A DNA stretch of 64,000 bases from Labilithrix sp. (lineage in GTDB: Bacteria; Myxococcota_A; Polyangia; Polyangiales; Polyangiaceae), in NCBI GenBank assembly GCA_019637105.1, contig JAHBWF010000017.1, positions 1-64,000 of the forward strand, in the 5' to 3' direction. The notes below the pieces were generated by a model. It saw only the letters and a list, made by a program, of their open reading frames with translations. It made no database searches and was not told the origin of the DNA. Positions within the stretch are counted from its first letter, which is position 1. Each line of letters opens with the position of its first letter. Positions 45,350-53,705 of this stretch are shown here, piece by piece. A program made the translations under genes and the position numbers.

Positions 45350-45634
45350 TCACTGCGTGCAAGCCGCGACGCACTCGTCCTTCTTCGCCGCGCACTCCTC
45401 TTCGGTGCGGCCCTCGCCGTGGGCGAAGTCGTCACACTCCTTCGCCTTGGCGTTCGACTGCATGACCCTCACGCAGTCTTCATGGAACGCCTCGCACGAG
45501 GGCGGGATGCTCTCCTCGTGCCCGTGCTCGTCCTCACCCTCGTGTTCGTGATCGTGATCGTCCGAGCAGGCGTAGAGCGGTCCGCCGAGGAGACCGAGAA
45601 CGAGCAAACCGACCGAGAGAGAACGAGCTTTCAC
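45350..45634 (-). CDS. His-rich metal-binding lipoprotein
   Basis: 94 residues from GTG 45634, placed six bases after AAGGAGG; an earlier in-frame ATG lacks any site. Lipobox PLYAC (lipid Cys C23). Immediately after comes an Asp/His/Glu run with H27, H29, H31, H37 and H39, a typical low-affinity zinc/nickel/copper buffer. A compact helical domain with six Cys (47, 54, 67, 81, 88, 92) follows, spaced as in small disulfide-bonded domains. The operator at 45698-45712 lies 64 bases upstream, so it is a strong candidate for metal-starvation induction. Confidence 0.82.
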   Translation of the reverse strand: MKARSLSVGLLVLGLLGGPLYACSDDHDHEHEGEDEHGHEESIPPSCEAFHEDCVRVMQSNAKAKECDDFAHGEGRTEEECAAKKDECVAACTQ

Positions 45635-45697
45635 GAGACCTCCTTCGAGCCCGCGCTGCGAGCTCACGACGGCGTGTACCACGGGGCTCCAGTTAAA

Positions 45698-45712
45698 CGC
45701 AACTTAATTGCG
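45698..45712. promoter_or_regulatory. Island operator upstream of His-rich lipoprotein gene
   Basis: CGCAACTTAATTGCG, the core of a perfect 8-bp inverted repeat AAACGCAA-CTTAA-TTGCGTTT (45695-45715). It is the best palindrome of the set and lies in the short gap between the MbnP-like gene stop and the His-rich lipoprotein start, both read leftward. Confidence 0.72.
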
Positions 45713-45736
45713 TTTGTGATCGATGCGCGTCGCGCC

Positions 45737-46660
45737 TCAGAGGCGCGAGATGGTGCAGAGCCCGAGGCCGTTCAAGTGGGCCTGGCCGGCGGACGTGGCG
45801 AGCATGAACGCCTGGAGGTTCTGCTCGGGGAGCGGGACGCTCCCCGGGTTGTAGAGGATCCGCTGGCCGTCCTCGTCCACCAGAGGGCCGCCGTCCGCCG
45901 CGCGCAGATCCGCGAGGGGCTGCGTGGCGAGCGCGTCGAAGGTGACCCGAGAATCGCCGTCCGCGACCGCGGCGATGGCCTCGAACCTCAGGTTGGCGAC
46001 CTCCGTTCCGAGCGTGTCCCAGAACAGGTGATCGAGGTGGAACGTGATCTCGACGTCGGCGGTCGCGTTGCTGCGGACGACGACGCCTTCCGTGTTGTCG
46101 AGGCCGTTCGTGCAGTTCGTGGCGCGGGTCGGGTTCCCGAGGCCCCACGCGAACGAGACGGAGCGCCCGTCCTTCTCCGCGGTCCCCTCGAGCCAGTAGT
46201 TGAAGCCGCCCTGCTGCATCCGGACGAGGTCCTCCGCGGCGACCTGGCCGACGGTCTTCGCCGTGGGCGACGGCGGCACGACGCGGAAGCCGAACCGCTC
46301 CCAGCGACGGGCCTCCAGGCCGTCCTGCAGGAGGATGGTCGGATCGTCGAGGTGCAGATCCGTGACGAAGACGTCCGTCGAAGCGAACGCGTCGACGTCG
46401 TCGGCGCTCGCGAGGCGCAGCTCCCCGACGCTGACGAGGTACTTCGAGAACCGCACCGTCCAGCCGTCGGCGAAGCGGATCTCGGCGCCGTTCTTGACGT
46501 ACGGATAGCCGGTCTTGGCCGCGCCCTCGCCGCTGACGCGTATCGCGACGGCCCCGCGTCCGGCGTCGCTCGCCGCGCACCCGCCCTGCGCGGCGAAGGC
46601 GACGCACGTCGCCGTCAAGACGGCCAGCGCGCGCGGGCGGAGCGTGTTCTCGGGGTGCAT
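45737..46660 (-). CDS. MbnP-like metal-binding lipoprotein 2
   Basis: 307 residues from ATG 46660. Signal with lipobox AQGGC (lipid Cys C28). The mature protein resembles the MbnP-like periplasmic family found beside TonB receptors and methanobactin genes: an opening strand pair (VAIRVSGEGAAKTGYPYVKNGAEIRFADGWTVRFSKYLVSVGELRLASADD), a central FNYWLEGTAEKDGRSVSFAWGL, and ADVEITFHLDHLFWDTLG. Conserved Trp are numerous (in MbnP one is oxidised to make the Cu site). The family assignment is by overall pattern and context, and so only moderate. Own operator copy at 46693, 33 bases upstream. Confidence 0.65.
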   Translation of the reverse strand: MHPENTLRPRALAVLTATCVAFAAQGGCAASDAGRGAVAIRVSGEGAAKTGYPYVKNGAEIRFADGWTVRFSKYLVSVGELRLASADDVDAFASTDVFVTDLHLDDPTILLQDGLEARRWERFGFRVVPPSPTAKTVGQVAAEDLVRMQQGGFNYWLEGTAEKDGRSVSFAWGLGNPTRATNCTNGLDNTEGVVVRSNATADVEITFHLDHLFWDTLGTEVANLRFEAIAAVADGDSRVTFDALATQPLADLRAADGGPLVDEDGQRILYNPGSVPLPEQNLQAFMLATSAGQAHLNGLGLCTISRL

Positions 46661-46692
46661 CGAGCCTACCTTTGCCGCCGTATTGTGTCTGA

Positions 46693-46707
46693 TGCAAGTG
46701 AATTGCG
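46693..46707. promoter_or_regulatory. Island operator upstream of MbnP-like gene 2
   Basis: TGCAAGTGAATTGCG, between the stop of MbnP-like gene 1 (46723) and the start of MbnP-like gene 2 (46660), in an AT-rich patch (GTATTGTGTCTGATGCAAGTG). The placement implies that gene 2 has its own metal-responsive promoter in addition to any readthrough from the receptor gene. Confidence 0.66.
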
Positions 46708-46722
46708 AATGTAGGGTGCCGA

Positions 46723-47502
46723 TCAGGGGGCGTTCTCGACCTTGAAGGCGCCGGCGCTCTGGACGCCGAGCTCCCAGGAGAGGCTCGCCTGGCTCCCGGG
46801 CGCGATGAGCGCGGCGCCCTTCGTCGGGTCCACGATGAGCTCGTCGAACTTCGTCTGGTCGAACCACGGCCGCGGGTCCACGGTGACGAGGAGCCGGCGC
46901 TGGTCGTCGATCACGACGTCGGCCGAGATCTGAATGCGGCGTTTGGTCCCCACCGCCTCGATGTCGAGCCCGCCCTCGAAGCGTACGGCCTCGGCCCCCC
47001 GCGCGGCGACGCCGACGACGTACGCCTGATGACCGCGGAGGCACGTCGTCGCTCCGAGCGCCGAGGCGCGCGGCGGATGGAGGCCGATGGTGACGGACCT
47101 GGCCTCTCCCGCGATCCCCTCGCGCGCGCCGAGGTCGACGCGCTCTCCGGACGTCAGGTCGAGGGCGAGCTGCTCGAGCCACTCGCCGCGGACTTCGCCG
47201 CCGTTGAAGTGGTCGACGCCCGGGTGGGCGTGGGCGGAGGGGAGGAGCCAGTCGTAGGCGCGGCGCACCGAGGCCGAGAGCCCGGCCTCGGCGTAGAGGT
47301 AGATGGGGCCGACGGAGACGCACGCCTCCTCCAGCGTCACGTCCCAGCCGAGGGCGGTGCGGAAGGCGCGCGGCGCGGGCGCCGGCTCGACGGAGAGATC
47401 GAACATGGCGCGTCGTCCGCCCGTCCCTGGCTCGCACGCCCACGCTGCGAGGAGGGCCACGGAGGCGGTGAGCGCGCCGAGCGCGCGACGGCGTCGAGTC
47501 AT
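46723..47502 (-). CDS. MbnP-like metal-binding lipoprotein 1
   Basis: 259 residues from ATG 47502, overlapping the stop of the TonB-receptor gene (47499-47502, ATGA). Signal MTRRRRALGALTASVALLA with lipobox AWAC (lipid Cys C23). It shares the general plan of the 45737 gene product: RTALGWDVTLEEACVSVGPIYLYAE, then a His cluster H91-A-H93...H98 (SAHAHPGVDHF), a GHQAYVVGVAARG strand and a C-terminal TVDPRPWFDQTKFDEL. Translational coupling to the receptor suggests a surface or periplasmic partner that binds the same metal ligand. Confidence 0.72.
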   Translation of the reverse strand: MTRRRRALGALTASVALLAAWACEPGTGGRRAMFDLSVEPAPAPRAFRTALGWDVTLEEACVSVGPIYLYAEAGLSASVRRAYDWLLPSAHAHPGVDHFNGGEVRGEWLEQLALDLTSGERVDLGAREGIAGEARSVTIGLHPPRASALGATTCLRGHQAYVVGVAARGAEAVRFEGGLDIEAVGTKRRIQISADVVIDDQRRLLVTVDPRPWFDQTKFDELIVDPTKGAALIAPGSQASLSWELGVQSAGAFKVENAP

Positions 47503-49784
47503 AAGCGGTCCTCCTCCTCTTCCTTCGCGTCGAAATAGAACGTGCACGTCGCCATGAGCGTCTGCGGCGGTCCGGCCGCGAAGTGCTGCTGGCTCACGAG
47601 GGAGGGAAACGCCGAGGGGCCGCGGAAGTTCGACGCGTAGTTGTAGACCGCGAGCTTGTTGCGTCGATCGAAGAGGTTGGCGGCCTCGAGGCCGAGCTCG
47701 ACCATCCGGTAACGAAGTCGGACGGCGGCGTCGAACGTGCCGTACGCGGGGCCGAGCTGCCCGAACGGCAGCGGTCTCGGCGCCACGTACGTGAAGCCGC
47801 TCGCGACGTTGTAGCGGAAGGTCTCGCCGAACGCGCGAAACGAGCGCCGGAGCGACGCGTCGACGCGCGCGACCCACCGCGGGACGTAGGGGAGTCGAGG
47901 CCCGGCGGTGAGGTCGAGCTCGGAGGCGCCCGGAGGGGGCAGGTACGCCTCCGCGTAGGTGATGCTCGTCTGCGTGTCGAGCCCGAAGGGCGTCGTGACG
48001 CGCGCGGCCCCGAGGGCGCCGAAGCGGTTCGACGCGCCGATCGGAGTGTTGCGGCCGGCCGTTTCGTCGAAGACGAGGTCGCGTTCGACGCGCGTGTGGA
48101 AGGCGACGGTCCTCGCGTCGAGGGCGAAGTACCCGCTCTCCACGACGTTGCTCACGAGGCCGCTCTCCACGGCGCGCACGCGCGCGAAGGGAGCGAACTC
48201 TCCTTGCGACAGGGCCTGCGCGTCGCTCGAACGGGTCCCGACGCCGAGGCTCGTGATCCAGCGGAGCCGCCGGTGGACGGTCACGTCGGCGGAGAGCTTG
48301 GGCGCAGCGGCGACGCCGAACGCTTCGACGGCCTCCGACGTGAGGCGGTCGCCCGATCGGTCGACGGCCGGACGGTTCCGATCGACGACGGAGAAGGCGA
48401 ACGTATCGAGCCGCAGGCCCCCCCGGAGGGTGAGCCTCGGGAGCGCCACGAAGCGGCCCGCCGCGTAGAAGGCGACGTTGGTGATCCGGAGGTGGTTGTC
48501 GAGGTCGACGCGGTAAGGGACGCCGTCGGCGAACCGCAGCCTCCTCGCCGCCGAGTCGGCGTCGTCGAAGCGCGCGTAGTAGCCGACCTCGACCTCGTGA
48601 CGACGTCCGAGCGCGTCGACGCGTCGGGCGTAGGCGCCGCGTCCGCCCACCGTCGTCGCGCCGTAGGACTGCTCGAGCCCGTCCCCGCGCTGCGGCTCTC
48701 CCAGGGGGCTCACGTCGCCGACGAACCCCGTCAGGTTCTGCCGCACGCGGAGCTGCCGGACCGTCGCGAAGACCTGCTGCTCGATCCGATCGGAGGGGCC
48801 GCGCTTCTCGAGCCGGAGAGAGAGGCCGTGGCGCGCGACGCCGCCGCCCTGGTTCCGATCGTAGAGGCAGAAGAACTGGTCCTCCTCCGCGGCCGGGCAG
48901 AGGGAGAGGCGCCGCGCCGCGTAGTCGTCCTGCCGGATCACCCCCGCCGTGTCGAAGCGCCCCGCGTACGACGTCGCGAGGAGCGTCGCGGTGACCCCCT
49001 GCCCGAGGGAGCGCTCGTACTGGGCCATCGCGCGGGTCGACGCGTGGGCTCGGTTCGTGCCGAAGCCTTCTCCCTGGACGAAGTCGACGCCGGCGAACGT
49101 GCGCCGGGACGTCCCGGCGGGCCCCCAGAGCGCGACGAGGCGGCGGGTGTCGAACGAACCGTAGGCGCCCCGCGCCGTCACGCCGCGGTGCTCGAGCCCG
49201 AGCCGGTAGTCGACGCTGCCCGCGACGGCGAAGTCGCCCTGACGAGGATCGAAGGGGCCCTCGACGACGCGGAGCCGATCGACGAGCTCGGGGATGATGA
49301 AGTGGGTGTCCGCGTAGCCGTGCGCGTGGGCGTTCGAGGGCTCGTTGATCGGGGCGCCCTCGAGCCGCATCTCGATGTCCTGGCCCTCTCCGGCGTCGAA
49401 GCCGCGGAGGAAGATGGTCGACGCGTGGCCTTCCCCGGACGGGTTGGAGAGGAAGAGGCCGGGGGCGAGCGTGAGGAGCTGCTCGGCGTTGCGCCGCGGC
49501 ACGTCGCCGAGCTGACCGATCCGGATGTCCATGTCGCTCGCCGCCGTCGGCTCGACCCGCTTGCTCCCGACGACCTTCACCTCGCCGGGCGACGCCTCGG
49601 CGGCGGGAGCCGACGCCGACCCTGCCGGCGCCGAGCTCACCGGCCCGGCGCCAGCCTGTCCAGATGCAGGTCGATTGCTCTGAGCGCGCGCGGGCGCGGC
49701 CCGGAGGACGACGCAGGCGACCGCGGCGAAGAGCGCGATCGCCCGCACGAACGTCGGCGGGCGCGGCGGGCTCGGCGGGGCCAT
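47499..49784 (-). CDS. TonB-dependent outer-membrane receptor (candidate zinc receptor)
   Basis: 761 residues. Signal peptide ending APARAQ, Pro/Ala/Ser linker, a TonB-box-like VKVVGSK (about 69-75), plug domain (about 80-200) and a 22-strand barrel. The plug carries H153-A-H155-G-Y-A-D-T-H161 (NEPSNAHAHGYADTHF), a His-rich motif suggesting transition-metal recognition. An extracellular loop has two Cys (LSLCPAAEEDQFFCLYD). The barrel ends TCTFYFD followed by an acidic AKEEEEDRL extension, unlike the usual terminal aromatic. No siderophore genes are near. It heads an operon with MbnP-like gene 1. ZnuD-like zinc uptake is inferred. Confidence 0.88.
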   Translation of the reverse strand: MAPPSPPRPPTFVRAIALFAAVACVVLRAAPARAQSNRPASGQAGAGPVSSAPAGSASAPAAEASPGEVKVVGSKRVEPTAASDMDIRIGQLGDVPRRNAEQLLTLAPGLFLSNPSGEGHASTIFLRGFDAGEGQDIEMRLEGAPINEPSNAHAHGYADTHFIIPELVDRLRVVEGPFDPRQGDFAVAGSVDYRLGLEHRGVTARGAYGSFDTRRLVALWGPAGTSRRTFAGVDFVQGEGFGTNRAHASTRAMAQYERSLGQGVTATLLATSYAGRFDTAGVIRQDDYAARRLSLCPAAEEDQFFCLYDRNQGGGVARHGLSLRLEKRGPSDRIEQQVFATVRQLRVRQNLTGFVGDVSPLGEPQRGDGLEQSYGATTVGGRGAYARRVDALGRRHEVEVGYYARFDDADSAARRLRFADGVPYRVDLDNHLRITNVAFYAAGRFVALPRLTLRGGLRLDTFAFSVVDRNRPAVDRSGDRLTSEAVEAFGVAAAPKLSADVTVHRRLRWITSLGVGTRSSDAQALSQGEFAPFARVRAVESGLVSNVVESGYFALDARTVAFHTRVERDLVFDETAGRNTPIGASNRFGALGAARVTTPFGLDTQTSITYAEAYLPPPGASELDLTAGPRLPYVPRWVARVDASLRRSFRAFGETFRYNVASGFTYVAPRPLPFGQLGPAYGTFDAAVRLRYRMVELGLEAANLFDRRNKLAVYNYASNFRGPSAFPSLVSQQHFAAGPPQTLMATCTFYFDAKEEEEDRL

Positions 49785-49806
49785 GGGTCGAGAGTGTACT
49801 CGTTAC

Positions 49807-49821
49807 CGTATTGCATTTGCG
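49807..49821. promoter_or_regulatory. Weak island operator between receptor and AztD-like genes
   Basis: CGTATTGCATTTGCG, read on the minus strand as CGCAAATGCAATACG: one half of the (C/T)GCAA-N5-TTGCG element is perfect and the other is degenerate. It lies in the 61-base gap between the divergent starts of the TonB receptor (49784) and the AztD-like gene (49846), in the only AT-rich stretch nearby, so it could control both. Confidence 0.45.
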
Positions 49822-49845
49822 ACCATCTTGTCGTAAAGCCTCACC

Positions 49846-51093
49846 GTGAACCGACGCCTCGCCAGGCTGGCCCTCCTGGGTGCCCTCGCCCTCGACGGAT
49901 GCAGTGACGACGCTTCGAGCGCTCCGGCGGAGAAGCCCCACGTCTCCCGCTTACGCGTTCGTGTCGCCGTCGCCGATCTGCGCGCGCCGACGATCGCCTT
50001 CTACGACGTCGCCGATCGCGAGGTCGTAGGGCGTTTGACGATCGACGCCCCGGCGGCTTCCCTCGTCGGATCGCAATCGGGCGACACGGCGCTCGCCGTC
50101 CCGAAGGACGGCGGCGGGGTGCGCGTCCTCGGCGGCGGCGTCGCGGTGATCCCTCACAAGGACCACATCCACATCTTCAAGTCGCCGCCCGAGGTGCTCG
50201 GGGATCCCGTGCCCGGGGCGGGGGCGGCCGCCTCCACGTTCGCGGACGGCCAGTGGGGGATCTTCTTCGAGGGAGATCCGGCGGGGGCAGGCGGAGCGGC
50301 GGCGGCGCTCGCCCTCACGGAGGAGCCGTGGGTCCAGGGGACGCGCGTCCCCGTGGACGTCGCCGCGCCCACGCCGCACCGAGGGTTCACGATCCCCTTC
50401 GGGGGCGGGTACCTCGTGAGCCGACCCCAGGCGAGCGGCGGCCCCGTGGCGGGCGGGGCGGACCTCGTCGTGGCGGGGAGCGCGCCGCAGCCCTTGGTCG
50501 AGTGCCCGGAGATGACGAGCGCGGCGAGCTCCGGAGCCGTCGTCGCGTTCGCGTGCCGCGACGGCGTCGTGCTGCTCGGTCCGGACCGAGTCGCCGGCGC
50601 GCCCGTAGCGTTGCCCGACGGCATGAAGCCGTACGAGCTCGCCGCCCTCGCGGAGCAGCCGTTCCTCCTCGGTCGCGATCCCGCGGGGCGCGTCTTCGCG
50701 CTCGAGCTCGCGACGCGCGTCGCGCGCGCGCTCCCGCTCGAGGGAGAGGCGTGCGACGCGGTCCTCGAGATCGGCACGACGCCGCGCGGCGTCGTCCTGA
50801 CCAGCGCGGGGAACGTCGAGCGCTTCGCGCTGGCGAGCGACGAGCGTCGCACGACCGTCGCGGCGGTGCCCGCCTTCGCGTGCTCGGATCCCGAGCGCCC
50901 GCGCCTGGCCGCGACGCCCGGTCGAGCGTGGATCACGTCGCCCGCGAGCGGCGAGCTCCTCGAGGTCGACACGAGCGCGGGCGCGACGGTACGGCGGATC
51001 TCCGTGGGCGGCGCGCCCGGGCCGATCGCCGTCCTCGGGCTCGCCGCGCGCGACGCGGACCTCTCGACGGGCAACGACAAGCTCACGGACTGA
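49846..51093 (+). CDS. AztD-like beta-propeller zinc metallochaperone (lipoprotein)
   Basis: 415 residues from GTG 49846. Lipobox LDGC with lipid Cys C19. Repeating blades of about 45-50 residues, e.g. AVADLRAPTIAFYDVADREVVGRLTIDAP, SSGAVVAFACRDGVVLLGPD, GVVLTSAGNVERFALAS. The order IPH104-KDH107-IH109-IF, then FADGQWGIFFEGD, then APTPH178RGFTIPFGGGYLVS resembles AztD, a periplasmic zinc chaperone whose His residues hand Zn to a solute-binding protein. Divergent from the TonB receptor with a shared putative operator. No ZnuABC/AztABC genes occur in the window. Identification is by motif order, not alignment score. Confidence 0.7.
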   Translation: MNRRLARLALLGALALDGCSDDASSAPAEKPHVSRLRVRVAVADLRAPTIAFYDVADREVVGRLTIDAPAASLVGSQSGDTALAVPKDGGGVRVLGGGVAVIPHKDHIHIFKSPPEVLGDPVPGAGAAASTFADGQWGIFFEGDPAGAGGAAAALALTEEPWVQGTRVPVDVAAPTPHRGFTIPFGGGYLVSRPQASGGPVAGGADLVVAGSAPQPLVECPEMTSAASSGAVVAFACRDGVVLLGPDRVAGAPVALPDGMKPYELAALAEQPFLLGRDPAGRVFALELATRVARALPLEGEACDAVLEIGTTPRGVVLTSAGNVERFALASDERRTTVAAVPAFACSDPERPRLAATPGRAWITSPASGELLEVDTSAGATVRRISVGGAPGPIAVLGLAARDADLSTGNDKLTD

Positions 51094-51273
51094 GGTCCTC
51101 GCGGCGAGCGCGCTTCGGCGCGCAGCCGCGAGCGCGGCGGCTCGTGGAGGCGGCGGGCTCGCCGCGACCGAGCCCAGCCAGAGCGCGCGGTGGCTCGTCG
51201 CTGCGGAAAGGAACCACGTCGGGCGCCTTACTTTTCGGAGGCGGCGCGGTGCGATCGGATCCAGCCTGCGTAC

Positions 51274-52512
51274 ATGCGCCCGCCGCGACTCCTGCCTGAA
51301 GCGCTCGTCACCCTCGCCGTCGTCTCGGCGGGATGCAACAAGCCGGCGTCCGGCAAGGGGCAGCAGGTGCCCGGGCAGCCGGTCGAGACGCGCGCGGCGA
51401 ACGCGCCGGATCAACGGCCGGCGTTCGAGGGGCAGACCCGCGCGCCGTACCGGACCGAGGGCGTGGCGTTCGACGTGCGGGTCGTCGCGCGCGAGCTCGA
51501 GCATCCGTGGTCGCTCGCCTTCTTGCCGGGCGGGCGCCTGCTCGTGACGGAGCGGCCCGGCCGCCTCCGCGTCATCGCGCCGGACGGCGCGCGCTCCGAG
51601 CCGCTCGCCGGGGTGCCGCGCGTCGCGAACGCGGATCAGGGCGGTCTCCTCGACGTCGCGCTCGCGCCGACCTTCGCGCAGGACGGCACCGTGTACCTTA
51701 CGTACTCGGAGCCGCGCGAGGGGGGCAACGGCACGGCGCTGGCGCGCGGGCGACTCTCGCTCGACGGTACGCCCCGCCTCGAGGGCGTGGAGACGATCTG
51801 GCGGATGACGCCGACGCTCGACTCTTCCAAGCACTTCGGCTCGCGGATCGTGTTCGCCCCCGACGGCGACCTCTTCGTGACGCTCGGCGAGCGCTCCGAT
51901 CTCGAGGGCCGGCGGCAGGCGCAGCGCCTCGACAGCGCGTTCGGGAAGATCGTGCGCCTACGGCCGGACGGCGCGCCGGCGGCGGACAACCCGTTCGTCG
52001 GGCGCGAGGGGGCGCTCCCCGAGATCTGGTCGATCGGGCATCGCAACGTCCAGGCGGCGGCGCTGCACCCGACGACCAAGGAGCTCTGGATCGTCGATCA
52101 CGGCCCGCGCGGCGGCGACGAGATCAACGTCGCGCGACGCGGGCGCGACTACGGGTGGCCGACGATTTCGTACGGCATCGAGTATCGCGGCGACAAGATC
52201 GGCGACGGGCTGACCCAGAAGGAGGGGATGGAGCAGCCGCTCTACTACTGGGATCCGGTGATCGCGCCGTCGGGGGCCGCCTTCTACGACGCCGACCTCT
52301 TCCCCGCGTGGAAGGGGAGCCTGTTCGTCGGCTCGCTCGCCGGCAAGCACCTCGTCCGGCTGACGCTCGACGGCGAGCGCGTGGTCGGCGAGGAGCGCCT
52401 GCTCGTGGATCGCGGACGCGTCCGCGACGTCCGCGTCGGGCCGACCGGCTCGGTCTACGTCCTGACCGACGAGAGCAACGGCGAGCTCCTCGAGCTCGTG
52501 CCCAAGCGGTGA
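51274..52512 (+). CDS. PQQ-dependent aldose sugar dehydrogenase (Asd/YliI-like) lipoprotein
   Basis: 412 residues from ATG 51274. Lipobox VSAGC. Six-bladed propeller of the soluble glucose/aldose dehydrogenase family: [43 protein letters not shown] with the catalytic-type His region after it, [59 protein letters not shown]-like [43 protein letters not shown]. It oxidises aldoses in the periplasm using PQQ and Ca. The frame opens earlier (51190), but the signal peptide begins here. Confidence 0.93.
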   Translation: MRPPRLLPEALVTLAVVSAGCNKPASGKGQQVPGQPVETRAANAPDQRPAFEGQTRAPYRTEGVAFDVRVVARELEHPWSLAFLPGGRLLVTERPGRLRVIAPDGARSEPLAGVPRVANADQGGLLDVALAPTFAQDGTVYLTYSEPREGGNGTALARGRLSLDGTPRLEGVETIWRMTPTLDSSKHFGSRIVFAPDGDLFVTLGERSDLEGRRQAQRLDSAFGKIVRLRPDGAPAADNPFVGREGALPEIWSIGHRNVQAAALHPTTKELWIVDHGPRGGDEINVARRGRDYGWPTISYGIEYRGDKIGDGLTQKEGMEQPLYYWDPVIAPSGAAFYDADLFPAWKGSLFVGSLAGKHLVRLTLDGERVVGEERLLVDRGRVRDVRVGPTGSVYVLTDESNGELLELVPKR

Positions 52513-52633
52513 CGGCCGCGCGACGCACCGGTCGCGCGGAGGTCGTCCGGCAGCGCCGCGGAGGGGAGGGCGCCCCGGCGGGCGACGCCTCGCGCGCGCG
52601 GGAGGAACGTCCTCCGCGAGCTCGGCCTGGAGG

Positions 52634-53413
52634 CTACTCCGAGACGATCCGGAGGGTGATCTCGCTGCCGGCCGGCGGGAGGAGGCCGCTCGCCATCGTG
52701 CAGAGGGTCACCGTCAGCGGCTCGGACGCGGGCGCGTCTCCGGTCTTCACGACCTTGAACAGCACGCTCCGCCCCTTGTTCGCGACCGCTTGCTTTTGGT
52801 CGATCTCCGGGATCCGGAGGAGCGTCCCGTAGGGCAGCTCGTCGGAGTTGATGCCGAGCGCGGCGTGGGTGACGTTGCCGTTCCCGTTGATCACGAACTC
52901 GTCGATCGTCGGGCGCATGTACTGGTTCTGATCGTCCTTCAACGGGACGCAGTTCTTCGAGACGAAGCGCGCCTTGAGCTCGCGCGCCGGCTCCGGCGTC
53001 GCGTCTCCGCCCTGATCCTGGTCCTCTTCCTCGACCTCGTTCTCCGCGGGGAGATCGGGCTCCTCGCCCTCGCCGGTGAGGTACTCGCCGAAGACCCAGC
53101 CGCTGCGCTGCTTGATCTTGCGCGCGAGGGCGTCGTCGAGGATCTCGACCTTGTAGAAGCCGTTGGTCGGCAACGACTCCATGACGCGGACCTCCGTTCC
53201 GACCGGGAGGAGGCCGAGGATGTTCGACGAGCTCTCGGTCGAGGGGGTGCGGCGGATCCGGAGCGAGGTCGTCGTCTCGACCACGGTCCCTTCGGCGACG
53301 CGGCCCGAGAGCGCCGCCTCCGTCCCGGTCTCGCCGTCGTCGAGGGGCGCGGCGCAGGCGGAGAGCGTAACGAGGGCGAATCCGAGAGCGTGGAGGAGCG
53401 AGTGGCGAGCCAT
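52634..53413 (-). CDS. SH3b-domain lipoprotein
   Basis: 259 residues from ATG 53413. Lipobox TLSAC (lipid Cys at about 20). An N-terminal bacterial SH3 domain (about 37-115: EGTVVETTTSLRIRRTPSTESSSNILGLLPVGTEVRVMESLPTNGFYKVEI...SGWVFGEYL) is of the type that binds peptidoglycan peptides or surface ligands. An acidic Glu/Asp/Gln linker follows, then a C-terminal beta-rich domain (about 150-259) with two Cys (KNCVPLKDD, LCTMAS). No enzyme motif. A cell-wall-associated surface role is inferred. Divergent from the M23 peptidase gene (292-base gap without a gene). Confidence 0.8.
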   Translation of the reverse strand: MARHSLLHALGFALVTLSACAAPLDDGETGTEAALSGRVAEGTVVETTTSLRIRRTPSTESSSNILGLLPVGTEVRVMESLPTNGFYKVEILDDALARKIKQRSGWVFGEYLTGEGEEPDLPAENEVEEEDQDQGGDATPEPARELKARFVSKNCVPLKDDQNQYMRPTIDEFVINGNGNVTHAALGINSDELPYGTLLRIPEIDQKQAVANKGRSVLFKVVKTGDAPASEPLTVTLCTMASGLLPPAGSEITLRIVSE

Positions 53414-53705
53414 GTGCGCTCTTTCCGCAAGGTGTGTGCCGCCCGTCCGCCGCCGTCCCGCAGGGATGATCCGCCTCCGTTCTCCGCGGTTTTCTCCGGG
53501 GGCGCCGTCGCACCAGTGGCCCCGCGTGCCCCGCCCCGACGCCCGCCGCGATCCAGGATGATCTCCGCGCGCCGGCTCGAAGCTCGCGCGGGCGTCCACC
53601 CGCGCGGCGAGGCCACCGCGGGCCGCCGCGCGCGGCGGAGCGCGAGCGGTCGAGAAAGCGGCGCGCCCCCTGTGACGAGAGCCCGCGCAGCGCGACTACC
53701 TGGGC

